The notes: generated from the sequence alone by a model not told the origin. A stretch of 64,000 nt of DNA from Aselliscus stoliczkanus (GCA_033961575.1 CM066736.1:86287352-86351351), one strand, 5' to 3'. Counted from the stretch's first letter, positions 1 through 12,912 are shown. Made by a program: numbers and translations.

Positions 1-435
1 TGCCTCAGTGTTTCTGTTGCAGTGACAGATCCCCAGTTTCTATATGGACTGAACCACCAAGGCAAGGTCCTTCAAGATCGAAAGAAACTGGAAATTCTTT
101 AGACTCTAAAGAAACTGAAGATTTGAGAGAGCATGAAGAGGCCTGAACTGGAAGACTACCTAGTGGTTATTTCAGGAGATGACAGTGATTAAGACGAAGG
201 ATTTGGTTTTGACGTAGGGCCAAAACAACCCCTGCAGATCTCAGATGGTGACTGGATCTGTAGAGAGAGAAATGTCATTTCAAATCCCTGAGTGGAGTGT
301 TCCACCGTAGCCTGGGAGAGTTTAGGAGACATAACAAACTGCGTGCAACCTATAGGAACTTATTTGGATTCTGATTCACACAAATCAACCATAAAAGGTT
401 TAAATATGGGACATTTAGAGAAACCTGAAAACTAA
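1..435 (+). pseudogene. possible decayed coding fragment, cut by window edge
   Basis: I do not recognise this gene. Read in the frame starting at base 1, the segment gives protein-like text rich in Asp, Glu and Lys, interrupted by several stops. One stretch beginning at 133 contains an acidic GDDSD segment followed directly by a stop and then DEGFGFDV. A second frame over about 78-146 also reads like an acidic, Ser/Lys-rich protein, which would fit a frameshift. No splice sites or clear start are visible. It could be a processed pseudogene, a piece of transposon coding sequence or chance. The left end is outside the window. Confidence 0.25.
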
Positions 436-459
436 TTAGATACTTGAGATTGAGCAGAT

Positions 460-562
460 CTTGATAACTGTTGAAGCTGAGTGATGGGTACATGAGGTTC
501 ATTTTGCTCTTCTTTCTACCTCTGCCTATGTTTGAATTTTTCTCTAATAAAAGTCAAATAAG
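460..562 (+). repeat. 3' end of an old interspersed repeat with poly(A) signal
   Basis: The stretch with gtgatgggtacatgaggttc and then a terminal aataaaa resembles the 3' end of an old dispersed mammalian element, probably L1-type. It may belong to the decayed fragment on its left as a retroposed unit, but no target-site duplication was found. Family is uncertain. Confidence 0.35.
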
Positions 563-1334
563 GCCCCCCAACATGGAATATCTCAAATGTTAATATCAAA
601 TACTTCTCTCTCCTTACATATCAGCAACTGGTAAAAATCATGCCACATATTTGTTTACTTCATAACTGAATCACAATTTTCTGGTGTAAGTTTGTGTTTT
701 TCCTGTAGTTTCTTGGCACCTTCCCCATTCCTTTCTGAGAGGGGAAACATGTGCCTTTTTTACCATATGACTAAGAGCTTCTAGCTTCTTAATTGTATCA
801 TCTGTTGACTGGAATTCGCTTTATTCTTGAAGACATTTTTTTTTTTCACAGTTAACCAGACACAAGTTTATTCAAGAGATAAATTTAACACAGGCTACTG
901 TAGAATGTCTTACTCCATTGAAGACATTTTTAAGACTCTGTTATCAGAGACTTCTGTTTTTCTGTTCTAATTCAAATCAAATACTTCCAAGCAAACAATT
1001 ATCACCGATAGTTCTTTTCAGTGTGTGTCTGGGTTAGTTCTATTGTTTCTTGGATATCATGTGTCTTAGGTCAGGCTCCCCAGAAGCAGAGCCTGACAAG
1101 GATTGTGGTGAAAGTGAGACCACTCTCTCAGTTAATCATTGTCACCAGGATAGAGCATAGGAAGAACACTAAGAAAGGGTATTCTTGGCATGAGACGAAC
1201 TCCACCCTGGTCTCACCAAGATTCTGGAGTTTGTCCCCCTTGAGATAGGGTGACATTTTGTGTGGCAATTCACAGCAGCTGGGCAACCAGTGCATCAGAA
1301 TAATGAAGGGGATTTGAGAGCACTATCTGTGACT

Positions 1335-1476
1335 CCAGGGGTTCTCAAACTCATTAAAATGCAGATCCCTGGGTCCCACCCCCAGAGTTTCTCATTCAAT
1401 AGGTCAGGGGTGGGGCAGAGAATATGCATTTCTAAGGTTGCCAGATTCTGTTCCTGGAGCTATACTTTGAAAAATC
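1335..1476 (+). mobile_element. MER5A-like hAT-Charlie DNA transposon remnant
   Basis: Begins with the ggttctcaaact end and carries the typical internal cccacccccagagtttct and gtggggcagagaatatgcat stretches, ending in actttgaaaa. MER5A is a short non-autonomous hAT-Charlie element common to placental mammals. No coding capacity. Identification is by remembered consensus. Confidence 0.75.
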
Positions 1477-1639
1477 AAAGCACTACATCATATGTTCCTT
1501 TTTTGTTTGTTTGTTTTCCTGGAGCACAAGCTCAAGTAATTTTTTTCAACAAGAATACATGGGAAGTAAACTTTATTCGTTCTCACAAGTCTATTTTGCT
1601 CCTACATTTGTTTTGTTAGTTTGGCTGGTTCAAAAACAT

Positions 1640-3480
1640 TCCTCCTCAGAACTTTGCAGGTCATTGTTTAGAGGTTTCTAGCTTTAGAGAAGCATGATGT
1701 TAATTTGATCTTTATTCCCTTATAGATTACCTGTTTGTTTGCTTTCAATTTCCAGAAGCTGTTAGACTTTCTGAAATCTAATGAGACTCTAGGCTGCATG
1801 TTTTGTCTTTGATTTCTTCTCAGCATTTAACGAGCACTTTTAATATAAAGACTTCTTTCCTTCATCGCTCTGGGGAAATTTTCTTTTATTATTTCTCTAA
1901 TTATTTTCTTGACTCTCTTTTCCTTTTTCTCTCTGGAATTCTCATTACACAGATATCAGGCCTCTTAAATTGACGCTTTATGACTTGATAGTTTCCTCAT
2001 TAAAAAATTTTTTTTGTCTCTTTATTCTTGGTGACTTGTATGACTTTGACTTCTAGACATTTTTAAAGCAAATTTTTTATTTTGAAATAATTTTAGATTT
2101 AGAGAGAAGTTGCGAAGATAATATAGATAATTCCTATAAACGCTTTACCACTTCCCTCTAATTTAGCGTCTTACATAATCATAGTACATCAAAACTAAGA
2201 AATGAACATTCATACATTACTATTACTGAAACTCCACATTTTATTCAAATTTCAACAGTGTTCCCACTAACATCCTTTTTCTGTCCCAGGGTCCAAATCC
2301 AGTATACCACATTGTATTTAGTCATCATGTCTCCTGAGTCTACAATGTTAGTTTCTCAGTCTTTGTTTTGTGTCTTTTTTTTAATTTAAATATTTTATTG
2401 GGGAATTGGGGGAGGGGACCAGCATTGGGGAATCAGGGGAGGGGAACAGACAAGTTGCTGTCCTTTTGTTCTTCAGTCTAGTTGCAGAGGACATTGCTTC
2501 ACTGGCCCATGTTGGTATCGTCATTGCGCTCTTCCTGGATGAGGCAGATCGGTTGCCTCTGGACGGCCGCTCACCGTGGCTATTGGCAACTCACGCTGGC
2601 TGCCAGCCACTCATGGTAGCCTATGGCAGCCCACTGCAGCAGGGGCTGCAGCCCACACCATCACCGGGGCTCGCACAGCCCAGCTCCAGGTGGAGCTGTT
2701 GTTAGCTGTAGAGGGCAATGTCACTGGCCCTCATGTGTGGGATCCAAACGAGGGCCACTGGCGTCCCAAGCCAGCTCTTAACCAATGTGCCACTCTGCCA
2801 ACCCTGCTTTGACAGTTTTGAAGAGTACTAGTCAGGTATATTGTAGAACATCCCTCAATTTGAAATTTTTCTCATGACTGGACAGGAGGGAGAATACCAC
2901 AAAGGTAAAGTACCCTTCTCATCACATGACATCAGCTGGTACCGTAACGTTGATCATTTGATTAAAGCAGTTTGTTAGATTTTTCTATTGTAAAGTTACT
3001 ATTTTTTTCCTTTCCTTACTCTTCCCTTTGGAAGCAAGTCACTAAATCTAGCAGACATTCATGGCTGAAGAGCCAATTAAGCTCCATCTGGAGAGGAGAG
3101 GAGCTACATATGTTACTTGGAATTCTGCTGTAAGGAAGATATGTTCCTTCTCCCCATGTATTTATTTATTCAATCATTTATTTAGATCAGTCTGGATTCA
3201 TGTGTATTTATTTTAGACGTTAGCTTATCTTGCAACTACATTATTTATTTTGTTGTTCAAATTGTCCCAGCGTTGGCTATTGAAAGCTCTTTCAGGTTGG
3301 CTTCTGTGTCCCTTTGACACTCCCCATCCTGATTTATTTAAGCACTTCCTTGTTTTCTGGCACTAACTTCTAGACTGTCAAATTGCACTTTTTATTTAGG
3401 CAATCATAATTTTCATTTCTCAGAACTTTTTCATGTTTGCTGATCCATCCATTTTATTGGCAGCCCTTTCTTGTTATGGG
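1640..3480 (-). mobile_element. old L1-type LINE fragments, interrupted by a SINE
   Basis: AT-rich DNA whose 2,050-2,384 and 2,812-2,905 parts read as one old L1-like sequence once the long SINE at 2,385-2,811 is removed. Segments such as 2,285-2,345 and 3,245-3,350 match remembered L1M-type antisense text. 1,640-2,050 is similar in style but less certain. No open reading frame survives. Confidence 0.5.
2385..2811 (-). mobile_element. long composite tRNA-derived SINE
   Basis: Inserted in reverse: a T-rich tail at about 2,377-2,400 (tattttattgggg, an AATAAA signal on the minus strand), then a GC-rich body, then a tRNA-like head ending near 2,808. The body matches copies at 25,980, 35,852 and 53,614. 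This copy has one fewer internal repeat of the roughly 20-bp gctggctgccagccactca motif than the 35,852 copy. Open frames over it are repeat-derived. Confidence 0.85.
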
Positions 3481-4547
3481 CCCGACATAATCTCAAATTA
3501 GAATTCACTTCTAATCATAACGTTGTAAATGCTGTTTATTGGATCTAAATGATCAGACTTACTCTCTAGATAAAGTACAAGAGACTTAATTACAGTAACA
3601 GAACATATGTAAATATGATAACTTGGCAATGTAACTATAATAATAGTATAATTGTCAGAGTCAGAAGGTTAGGAGAGGTGAAACTAAGTATAGGTGCTAT
3701 TATAATTTTATTTTACATAGTAGAAATGATGAGATATAGCTACAGTGGATGGACCTGGAAATAAATGTTTTAAATAATTATTAAGCTAGAAGAAATCACC
3801 ACTAGAAGAATAAATTAACACTATAACGAACACAATGTTGGAAGAATTAGAAGAAGAGCAGTAGTGTAAGTGAGCAGGTTTCTTCATATTTTTCATGAGT
3901 GGAGTCAATATGCGTAAATTCAATTAATCAAGAAATGGAGGTGTATGCATATTAATCAGGTTTATCGTGAAAGCCACCACACCTCAAAGCAGAAAAGATG
4001 GTGAGTTTCCTTTAGAGATGGATCTATCTATTTCTTTAGAAATAGAATGGAGCAAAACTGAGTTTTTCCTTAGTTAACATTTCATATTGAAGCATTTAGA
4101 AAAAAGCATGTATTACTTTGATAAAAATATTTTATAAAAATAATTTCATTGTATGTAAATGTGGAATGCAAAACATGCTGGTGTTTGATAGAATGTGCAG
4201 GGTGGGAAGAGGAATGACAGGGCTAGATGAGGTGCAATGTGTGTGGGATCTGGCTGCAGAAAACAACCCACCTTGGGTAGGGAGGGTTCCCCGAGGCAGG
4301 GCCCCTGTCTTCTGCTCCTTCAGCCTGTGTATTCATCTAACAATTTACTTAAAACTGGCTGAGCTACAGACCCTGTTTTGGGGCAGAGCCTCTGGAGCTG
4401 TCTTTGCTCTTGACATTTAAACCAATCCTTACAAAAGACTACTCACCCCAGAGCTGGCGCTCCTTGCTGTGGGAAGGGGATATAGTCCAAGTGCATTTTC
4501 CTTTACAGGATGAAGGAGGTTGGGGGTGGGGATTCCTAGGAGGAGGT
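3481..4547. other. AT-rich intergenic DNA, no gene seen
   Basis: Low-GC sequence without a supported gene, splice-site pair or recognised young repeat. Parts of 3,540-3,980 resemble decayed LINE 3' sequence, but I cannot assign a family. Frames at 4,118-4,754 show no protein similarity that I recognise. Confidence 0.4.
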
Positions 4548-4658
4548 ATGGTGACCAACCCTCCTGGTTTGATCACTAGTGTCCCAGTTTTAAAACTGAA
4601 AGTCCTTCGTCTCAGGAAAACTCTCTGTTCTGGGCAAACCTGGGCATTTGGTCACCAT
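4548..4658. mobile_element. short MITE-like DNA element with inverted ends
   Basis: The ends are perfect 11-bp inverted repeats: atggtgaccaa at 4,548-4,558 and its reverse complement at 4,648-4,658. The interior includes gtcccagttttaaaactgaa. A related decayed copy lies at 27,669-27,766. It is an old non-coding element shared among mammals; I do not name the family. Confidence 0.6.
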
Positions 4659-5224
4659 TTCCAAGGAGGCAGTACTAGCCCCACCTCTCACTTCTCCTCC
4701 ATCTTTGTTCTGTTGGAAACCAAGGAACCCAGGGCTTGTGGGTGTTACCTCTAGGGCAGACAGCATGATCTACATTCATAGGGTGGTGGAGCACAGATCA
4801 GGGAGCAGGCGATGCTGAATTCTGCATGGCTAACGTGAAGGGAAGAGAGGGCTCCCAGGGAGAGAACTAGGAATGGTGAGGGGTGGGGTAGATTAAGGTA
4901 GGGTGGTTTCATAGCTTCCAAAATTGGATGGCTGGGGGACATTAGAGTTTGACCTTGGGAGACCAGGTTGTCATACCCACCTCATTCCTTAAAATAATAA
5001 ATATTTTAAGGAATACTTAATAAATATTCCTTATTTAATAATTTTTATTGAGCACCTACTATGTACCATGCTTTTATTACTGGGTTACATTACAATCATT
5101 CCTTATTGCAATGGCTAGGAACCTCTGGTATCAAGATAAGAAGAAGTAGTGAGAACTGAAATCCTTGCCTTATTCCTCATCTTAAGGGGAAAACATTCAG
5201 AAAGTCACAGAGATTCCCTATATG
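4659..5224. other. intergenic DNA with a short L2/MIR scrap
   Basis: No gene seen. 5,040-5,095 (attgagcacctactatgtac) is a short MIR or L2 3' fragment. 4,985-5,040 is AT-rich with near-repeats of aatatttaaggaa. Confidence 0.5.
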
Positions 5225-6130
5225 CCCTTTACCCCCACACACGTATATCCTACCTCACTATCAACATCCTGCATCACAGTGGTTCATTTGTTACAATTGA
5301 TGAACATACATTATAACACATCATTATCACCCAAAGTCCATAGTTTACATAGGGCTCACTTTGGGTGTTGTACAGTCTATGAATTTGGACAAATTTATGA
5401 CATGTATCTACCTATATAGTATCATACAGAGTATTTTCACTGTCCTAAAAATCATTTGTGATCACCTATTCATCCCTCCCCTCCTTCTCAATGTCTGGCA
5501 ACCATTGATCTTTTTACTGTCTCCATAATTTTTGCCTTTTCCAGAATGTCAAAAAGTATGAGTCATAAAATATGTAGCTTTTTCACATTGGCTTCGTTCA
5601 CTTAGTAATATGCATTTAAGGATCATCCATGTCTTTTCATGACTTGATAACTCATTTGTCTTTAGCACTGAATAATATTTTATTGTCTGGATGTACTCCA
5701 GTTTATTTTTCCGTTCACCTACTGAAAGACATCTTCATTGCTTCCAAGTTTGGGCAATTATGACTAAAGCTGCTATAAACATCTCTATGGACATAAGTTT
5801 TCAACTCATCTGGGTAAATACCAAGATGCATGACTACTGGAGCATATGGAAAGAGTATGTTTAGTTTTGTAAGAAACTGTCAAACTGTCTTCCAAAGTGG
5901 CTGTACCATTTTGCATTCTTACCAGCAATGAATGAGAATTTCTGTTTCTCCACATCTCTGCCAGCATTTGGTGTAGTCAGTGTTTTAGATTTTATCCATT
6001 CTAAGAGGTGTGTAGTAATACCTCATTGCTGTTTTAATTTGCATTTCTCTGATCACATATGATGTGGAGCATCTTCATAAGCTTATTTGTCATCTGTATA
6101 TCTTCTTTGGTGAAGTGTCACTTCTTTTGG
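5225..6130 (-). mobile_element. L1 3' end, decayed, reverse orientation
   Basis: Text such as 5,880-5,960 (antisense of the ORF2 end encoding the cross-priming tail region) and 6,055-6,120 (gcatttctctgatcac, tatatcttctttggtgaa) is the familiar reverse complement of the end of L1 ORF2. 5,225-5,600 is 3' UTR. Many stops and indels; inactive. Confidence 0.8.
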
Positions 6131-7289
6131 GGGACTGAAATTACATGATTTTGTCCACCAGTCAGTGAGACAATTTTTTTCTCTTTATTCTTCAAATTAG
6201 ATAATTTAGACTTTTATCTTTAAGGTCATTCACTCTTTCTTCTGCTGCCACCAATTTATAGTAAGCCCAACTAGTGAATTTTTCATTTCAAATATTGTAT
6301 TTTGAGCTTTAAATTTTCCATTTTATTTTTTTCCATTTCTGTGCTGAAATTTTTCCATCTGTACAGTCATTATAAGCCTATTATCCTTTAACTTCTTGAA
6401 CATGTTTATAGTAATGGACTTAAAATTCTTGTGTGATCATTCCAACATCTGGGTTATCTTGGAGTCTGTTTCTATTGACTATTTTTTTGCTTGATTATGA
6501 GTTACATTTTCCTGCTTTGTTTATTTGTTTTTCACATGTCTAGTAATTTTTGTTTTTGTACTGGACATTATAGATGATATGCTGTGGAGACTCTGAATTT
6601 TGTCATCTTCCTATGGAGAGTGTTGACTTTTGTTCTAATAGGCAGTTAAATTACTGGCTGATATTGTGGAAACTCAATTTTATGCTTTGTAAAGGAAGTT
6701 ATATTTCATCTATTATTATTTTTTAATGATTAATGGTTTTGAAAAGTTTCTTTTAGCTTAAAAATATGTTATTGGTTATGTCGCATACAGTTTTAAGGTT
6801 GTTGTCAAATTTGGTACAAAACTTTAATGTTTTTTCATATATGAGCTTTAAGAAGATTTCAGGCCTTTTTGTTCATTATTTGTTGTGTATGGTAAAAAAA
6901 AGTATATCTTAAATATACTTTTACTCTTTAACTAGTTTGCCATTGAGGATGTCGCTGTAGTACCCTGTCTTCAATTTTTATGTTATCTTCATCATTGTCA
7001 GTATTTTATGTCAAATTTGGAAAACATTAAAAACTTTTTTCAATGTGTTAGTTTGATTATTCAGACTATTCATTAATTGACTTCCTCCTATTCATTAGGA
7101 GGAATTCAATAACTCCTATTCATTAATCGCATCATGGAGCAATCTAAGAGGGCATTCATCAATTCTTTTTGAAATTTATCTCTTCCTCATAATTATCTGT
7201 CGTTTTGGGGATGATCTGAGAAAAAATTGTTACAGTTCATGGCTTGATGTTTAAAATAGTTTCTGTTGATTTTATCACTTAAGTTTTAA
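6131..7289 (-). mobile_element. AT-rich old LINE-like sequence
   Basis: Continues from the L1 at the left. 6,180-6,690 (for example cacatgtctagtaatttttg and tactggacattatagatgat) resembles other old L1-type antisense sequence. 6,700-7,289 is AT-rich with no assignment. No gene supported. Confidence 0.45.
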
Positions 7290-7745
7290 AAAATGCAACT
7301 TTATTGAGGCATCTTTTACATATAGGCATATCATAATTCATAATTTCAAGTATACAAGTCAATTATTTTTTTTAGTAAATTTACCAAGTTTCAGAATATT
7401 TTCTTCAGCCCAACTAGATCCCTCATTACTATTTACTATCAATCCCCATTACCCCCCTTCTCACCCTTGCCCCAGCTATTAATCTACTTTCTATCTCTAC
7501 ATATTTGCCTTTTCTGGACATTTCATATAAATGGAATCATACAACATAAAGTCCTTTGTGTCTGGCTATTTTTTCATATAGCATAATGTTTTTGAAGATC
7601 ATTCATGTCATAGTATGTGTCAGTATTTTGTTTCTTTTAATTGCCAAATAGTATTCCTTTGTATGGATATGCTGCATTTGGTCTACCCATTTTGTCTATA
7701 CATGTTGATGGACATTTAGATGGTTTCAAATTGTTGGGTATTGGG
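7290..7745 (-). mobile_element. second L1 3'-end fragment, reverse orientation
   Basis: 7,500-7,560 (cttttctggacatttcatat, aaatggaatcatacaacata) and 7,640-7,740 correspond to the reverse complement of the L1 3' part, parallel to the copy at 55,740. It is a separate insertion from the 5,225 element because the same part is represented twice. Confidence 0.75.
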
Positions 7746-9249
7746 TCTATTTTATTTTGCCTTTAACCTTGGGCCAAAACCCTAGTCTTGGGACACAGTT
7801 TTTACTGTGAAGGTATGGCACTTATGAGGCTTCAGTGGAAAGCCCAAGGTGATCACTAAGTTGCTGTCACTTGGGGAGACTCAAATTGATCTCCCCTGTG
7901 GTAGGAAATGTCTGAAATCTCTGCTTAGTTCTTTTGGCTTTCTAACTACTACTTTTCCCTGAGATCATCCTTGTGCATATACAGTTAAGGGTCATCCAAG
8001 GACTTGAGATCAGTCTATATGTATAGTTGGAGCCTTAACCCCTCTGTGGTTCCCTCCTTTCCAGGATCCCTCCCCTTCAATTTCTAGCCATTCTAGCAGC
8101 CCCGAATTCCTTCCTCTAATACCCAGGAAGCTTTCTTCTCCCTTAAGTTTTCTGCTTGAGTTCTAGCTTCCCTGCACTGTCAAGACTGGGAGTGCCCTTA
8201 GGGGAAAAGCATATAAAATTAGATTTCATCTAGTGTGATTCCCATCTTTCGAGCGTGAAATCTCATCCAGTTTTGACTGTTTTTCTTTCCAGTGCCTTCA
8301 AATCCTTGTTTTTATATTTTCCCCCCCAAAGTTTATATTGTTAAAAAAGGGGGTTATTTTGATACAAGGTACTTCACCATTGCTAGAACCAGAACCTTCT
8401 CTCTGTCTTTTAGAAAGCTAACCGTACTAAGACAACCTGGCAAAGGCCTCTCTGTTAACAAGGGTATCTATCCTTTCCTGTCATCTTCTGGCTCTGAACT
8501 TTTACTGTAGCTCCCTTGGCTGCATTTCACAGTAAAGTGGATATTTGTATTTTTTGGCTACTCAGCCTCTAAACTTCCTTCTTATGTTTGGGGAATCCTC
8601 CACCCTATGATTCTTGGAATAATTAAAGCCTGCCTCCCATATGGAAGTCACAAATGCCAACAACACAGTTTCTGTGTCCTTGCAGCAAGGACAGGGTCAC
8701 ATGACCTAGGGCAAGGGCACATGACCAGGCTTAGCCAATCAGATGCATGGGGGAACTGTAACTCAAAGATGTAGGCCCAGTGAAGAATCGTTTCTGGTGA
8801 GAGGTGGCAGTGGCCATATCTAGTTTCTAGGGCTAAGTTTGGTGTCAGCAATAGTGGGCATAGTGTGTTGCAGTGTTCTTTATTCAGCAGTAGCACTTAC
8901 CTGAATTTCCTGCCAATATGTTCTTTGTATGTTTAAGTCAGCCAGAATTGTTTTTGTTGATTACAAATGAGAACCTTGAATTGTCCACCTAATGAGAGTT
9001 AAATACCAGGAATCCCAGCATGAAGATATCTTATTAGACAAACAGAAGATCTAAAACAGCCCCTGCCATATTGGGAGCTGACCTATCTGTGAGCCTGCTT
9101 CCTCAGGATATAACCCCATCCTCCTTTCCAGCCCTCCCCTCCCCTCTGTGTGCTCTGGCCGCAGATCCAGCTGAATTCCTCCAAAGTGTCTTGCCCTTTC
9201 CTTCCTCCCTGGCTTTGCAGCTGTTGAGTGTCCTCTCCCTGGAATGCAG
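7746..9249. other. intergenic DNA; old dispersed repeat at 8,640-8,900
   Basis: No gene seen. 8,640-8,900 has the acatgacc...ggcttagccaatcaga arrangement of an old dispersed mammalian repeat. A related arrangement (gattggcctaggtgtgg) occurs near 59,110-59,210. I cannot name the family. The rest is unassigned. Confidence 0.4.
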
Positions 9250-9510
9250 TTATCATCCCTCCAGTAAACTGCCGACTGCTTCCTAATTGGTCTCCTCCTC
9301 TGGCCCATGTCTAATCCATTCTTCACACAACAACCAGAGCCATCTTCTCAAAATGCATGTCTGAGCGTGTCATCATTCTGCTTAAAATCTTTCAAAGCTT
9401 CTTTATTGATTTTTGGATGAAGACCAAATTCCTTAACATGACCTCCCAGGCCCAGCATGGTCTGGCTCCTGCTTACCTCTCCAGCTTTGTAGGGAGACAC
9501 TCAGGAGGTA
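9250..9510 (+). mobile_element. L2 LINE fragment
   Basis: Sense L2 text: taattggtctcctcctctgg, accagagccatcttctcaaa, cttcaaag, then agaccaaattccttaacatg and ggcccagcatggtctggctc. An ancient L2 3' region; no reading frame survives. Confidence 0.75.
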
Positions 9511-10199
9511 GATGTCCAGGACTGATTTGATAAGGATTGAGGAGAGCAAAGGAGGAGTCAAGGATGACACCCAGATTTCTGTTTGGGGCAGAGGTAGGGA
9601 AGCTCCTTAGTTTATTAACCTTTAACATCACCAAGACATGGATCAGTCAGCCTCACATCCTTTGTTGAAAAGGGAGCTGAAAACTCATCCACCCACCCCC
9701 TGACTCTTCAACATTCAACTACCTGACCAGCTAAGCAGAGGCTTTCAGTTTGAGCTACTGTTCTACCTCTTATTTGCTATGTCCTTGGTTTAGGAACTTT
9801 CCCTTTTAGGGCTTAGAGCTTCTGTTTTCTCATCTATAAAGTAGGAATAATACTTCTTTTCTCTCTCTATGTATTTATCTTTTGGTAAGGAATTATTATT
9901 GTGAGTGGTAAATTTTCAGGCATGCGACTGGCCCAAGTTGGGGCATAGTTTAGAGATGACAATCTCCTATGAACCTCAGTAGTAGAGTCTATTTGACTCT
10001 TAGAAAAACTCCTTGTGGTTTTCAGGTAGATGATGTATTACAAAAGGGTTGAGATAGGAAGGAAGGAGCCCCCAGGTCCTCTCGGCCATCAGGGCCTTTG
10101 GAGAAATGTGCGGGGAGGTGGCCTGCATGGATGGTAGAACAAATAGACCTGCTCCAGACCTCAGAGTAACCCTGAATCCTCCACTGTCTGCATTCGGTC
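9511..10199. other. intergenic DNA, nothing recognised
   Basis: Unique-looking sequence. The frame at 10,000-10,365 on the minus strand overlaps L2 and has no recognisable protein features. Confidence 0.4.
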
Positions 10200-10995
10200 C
10201 CTTAGCAGGTGCTGTTGGTTCTACCTCCAAATATATATGAACCCCTTTACTTCTCTTCATTTCTGCCGCCGCCACCCTAGTCCAAACCATCGTCCGCTCT
10301 CTCTTGCTTACTACAATAACGGGATGCCTTGCCTCTGCTCTTGTCTCACTCCAAGACATCTCCATCCAACAGCCAGAGTGACCTTTAAAAATGTAAATCA
10401 GGTACTGCTACTCATCTCTTAACTCTCCACTGGCTCCCCAAACTCCGCAGCCCTGACCATAAGCCCTGCATGATCTGCCCCACTTCCCTGTTCCTCCAAA
10501 CCCAAGCACCCAGTCCTCGTCCCTGGGCTTCAGAAAGGTCAGCTTCTGTATTTGCTACCCTCTCTGCCTGGGTACCTCTTCCCTCTGGCTCTATCCACAC
10601 ACTGCACAGTGCTGGCTCCTTTCCTGCAGGTCTCAGCACAGAGGTCATCTCCTTGAAGGGCCTTTTCTAAGTACACTTGCACTCATCATGTTTTGTTTCA
10701 TCACTGCTTTATTTCCTTCATAACACTTACTACTGCCTGAAATAAGATTGTTTATATTTATAGAGGTCTCCTCAAGACTACTATTTTTATATTTTTGTTA
10801 ATTTTAATTATACTAGAAATACATAACAACATTATCTGAAAAGCCTGACAGGTAGAGCAAAAATACCTCCTTCCCTTCTCTTCCCCTATCCTAGACCCCT
10901 CACTGGAATGACAGCTCCGTTTGTCCTGTTGATCACATTTGTAAGGTCCTAGAACCATGCATGACACATTCAACAAACATTTATTGAATGAAGAA
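10200..10995 (+). mobile_element. L2 LINE 3' region
   Basis: Long sense L2 copy: cagccagagtgacctttaaa, cccaaactccgcagccctga, then a terminal tcaacaaacatttattgaat at about 10,968. An AT-rich stretch with different character at about 10,775-10,890 interrupts it. Several chance open frames here come from the L2 sequence. Confidence 0.8.
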
Positions 10996-11094
10996 TAAAT
11001 CAAGGGTCACGTTCTGGTTCTACTATGTAATAGGTTCCCTTTGAGGAGGGCTAAAAGAGGAGAGGTCAGAGGTCAAGGTCCTGAGGATGCTATG

Positions 11095-11205
11095 GATTTG
11101 GGCAAACTTAGCTTCTCCAAGTGTCAGTTTGCTCATTTATAAAAAAGGGAAAAGAGGATTTATCTCATAGAATTGTGAGTATCAAATAGTGCCAAGCACA
11201 CCGTG
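11095..11205 (+). repeat. MIR SINE
   Basis: Partial ancient MIR: gtgtcagtttgctcatttat followed by a purine-rich segment and tgtgagtatcaaatagtgcc. Upstream of the ARRB1 promoter. No evidence of function. Confidence 0.6.
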
Positions 11206-12127
11206 ATATACCCCTTCGTGAAGTTTATAGGCTAGCGGGGATGTACTTGAAGTACTGCATGTTGACTCCACAGGCTACCCATCTGTTCAGTGTCCCAAGA
11301 ATGTTAGAGCCATGCTTTCCTAACTGGGCTGGGAAGAGCTGTGTGCTGGCAGGGATTATCTGAAACCATTGGATGCATCTTCCTGAGTTATTTGTTTTAC
11401 TTGGAAGTAATTTACAACATTATATTTTATATTGAGTCAAATGATGCTTTGGGCATCCTCATGGGGAAAGTCACTGGAGATGATGTGGTTTGGTGGAACC
11501 ACTGTTTTCTAGGTGGGAATTGATGCAGGGAATGGCAGGACTTGGCCTCTTGATCCTGGTAAGAGATCCTGGTAAGAGACTCACACAGTGAGCCTCCTGT
11601 CATCACACAGAACTCTGCTGTACTCCTCTCAAGATCCTTGACCTTAGCAGACATAGCAGGTGGCTACCTCTCCTTCCCCTGTGGGAGTGAGGGTGAAGCG
11701 CATAGGCCAAGGCCAGGAGGAGCGTTCTGGGCCTTAATCCACACTCTCCTAGCTGATAACATTACCCAGACCCTGGACCACCCTGCCTGCCTTCAGTCCT
11801 CCATTCCCCAACCACTTGCCCATCTGGACATAATTATAGTAATTCTACTGGGATATCCTTACCAGGCTATGTATAACCAGCATAGGTAACTATCTGAGCA
11901 TAATTACAGGAGATGTTTACAGACACACAATCACATCAGAGTAAATAATACCTTCCTTTCCTCCCATTAATACACCAATATTAGGGACCTATCAGGGCCA
12001 ATTAGCCAAATCCCAGCAGTGACAGACCTCACACTCTGCCACTACCTGCAAAGCAGGAAGGGACCTCAGACAAAGCGCGGTTCCAGCCAGGATTTCTCAG
12101 GACACCAAGAGGCCTGCAGGGAGATGG
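11206..12127. other. intergenic DNA upstream of the ARRB1 promoter
   Basis: No gene or clear repeat recognised. 11,555-11,578 has a tandem gatcctggtaagaga duplication. The sequence is mixed-composition and not CpG rich. Confidence 0.4.
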
Positions 12128-12300
12128 GCTAACATGTACCAGGCACCTACTATGTGTCAGGCACTTAGAAGAGACCAGCAAACACCTATGACCAATTCTG
12201 TAAGCTGATACTAGTCTCCCACTTCACATGTCTGGAGATTGGTTCTGAGAGGGTTGGTGTCTAGGGTTACCCACAGCAGGCCAAGGCGCTGGGCCAGGGC
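12128..12300 (-). repeat. MIR SINE
   Basis: Antisense MIR: ccaggcacctactatgtgtc and then a decayed middle ending near 12,300. It lies just outside the CpG island. Confidence 0.6.
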
Positions 12301-12869
12301 CCCTCTCATCATGCTACCAAGCAAGGCCAGCCTCTGAGGCTGCAGCATACCAGCTCTAGGCCCCCTTCCTTATCTCCTCTTCTCACTGCTTCCTCTTCCG
12401 GGGCCGCCACCACCGAGGGATGCCCCTGTTCCCTCGGTTCTCCCTCCCATCCTCATCAGTTCCCCAGCGTTGACATTCTTCTCCAGCTCCCTCCACTCCG
12501 GCTTCCGGTCCCTGTTGGGTGGCTGGGTGTTATCTCTCCAGAAGGGCGGGGAGTTAGGGTGGAGGAGGGTTAAGCAGCGGGCGAAGGCCTTGCCAGGGAC
12601 CCGGAGTCTCACCCGTACTCCAGGGGCGCCGCCGGGAGCTCGACCACGGAGTGGGTAGACTCTAGGCTTTCACCTGCCGGCACACACAAAGGCTGCCCCC
12701 GGCGTGCGTCGGGCAGTGCGCCTGCACACAACAAGCTCAGCTGCACAAAGACGTGCACACAGCCTCATCCGCACCAATACACTCCTAATCGTCTCGTGCA
12801 CGCGGCGTGCACACGTACCCGCGCCGGCACACTCCTGCACGAATACCCGCCCAGCGTGAACCCTCACGT

Positions 12870-12871
<2 letters not shown>

Positions 12872-12912
<41 letters not shown>

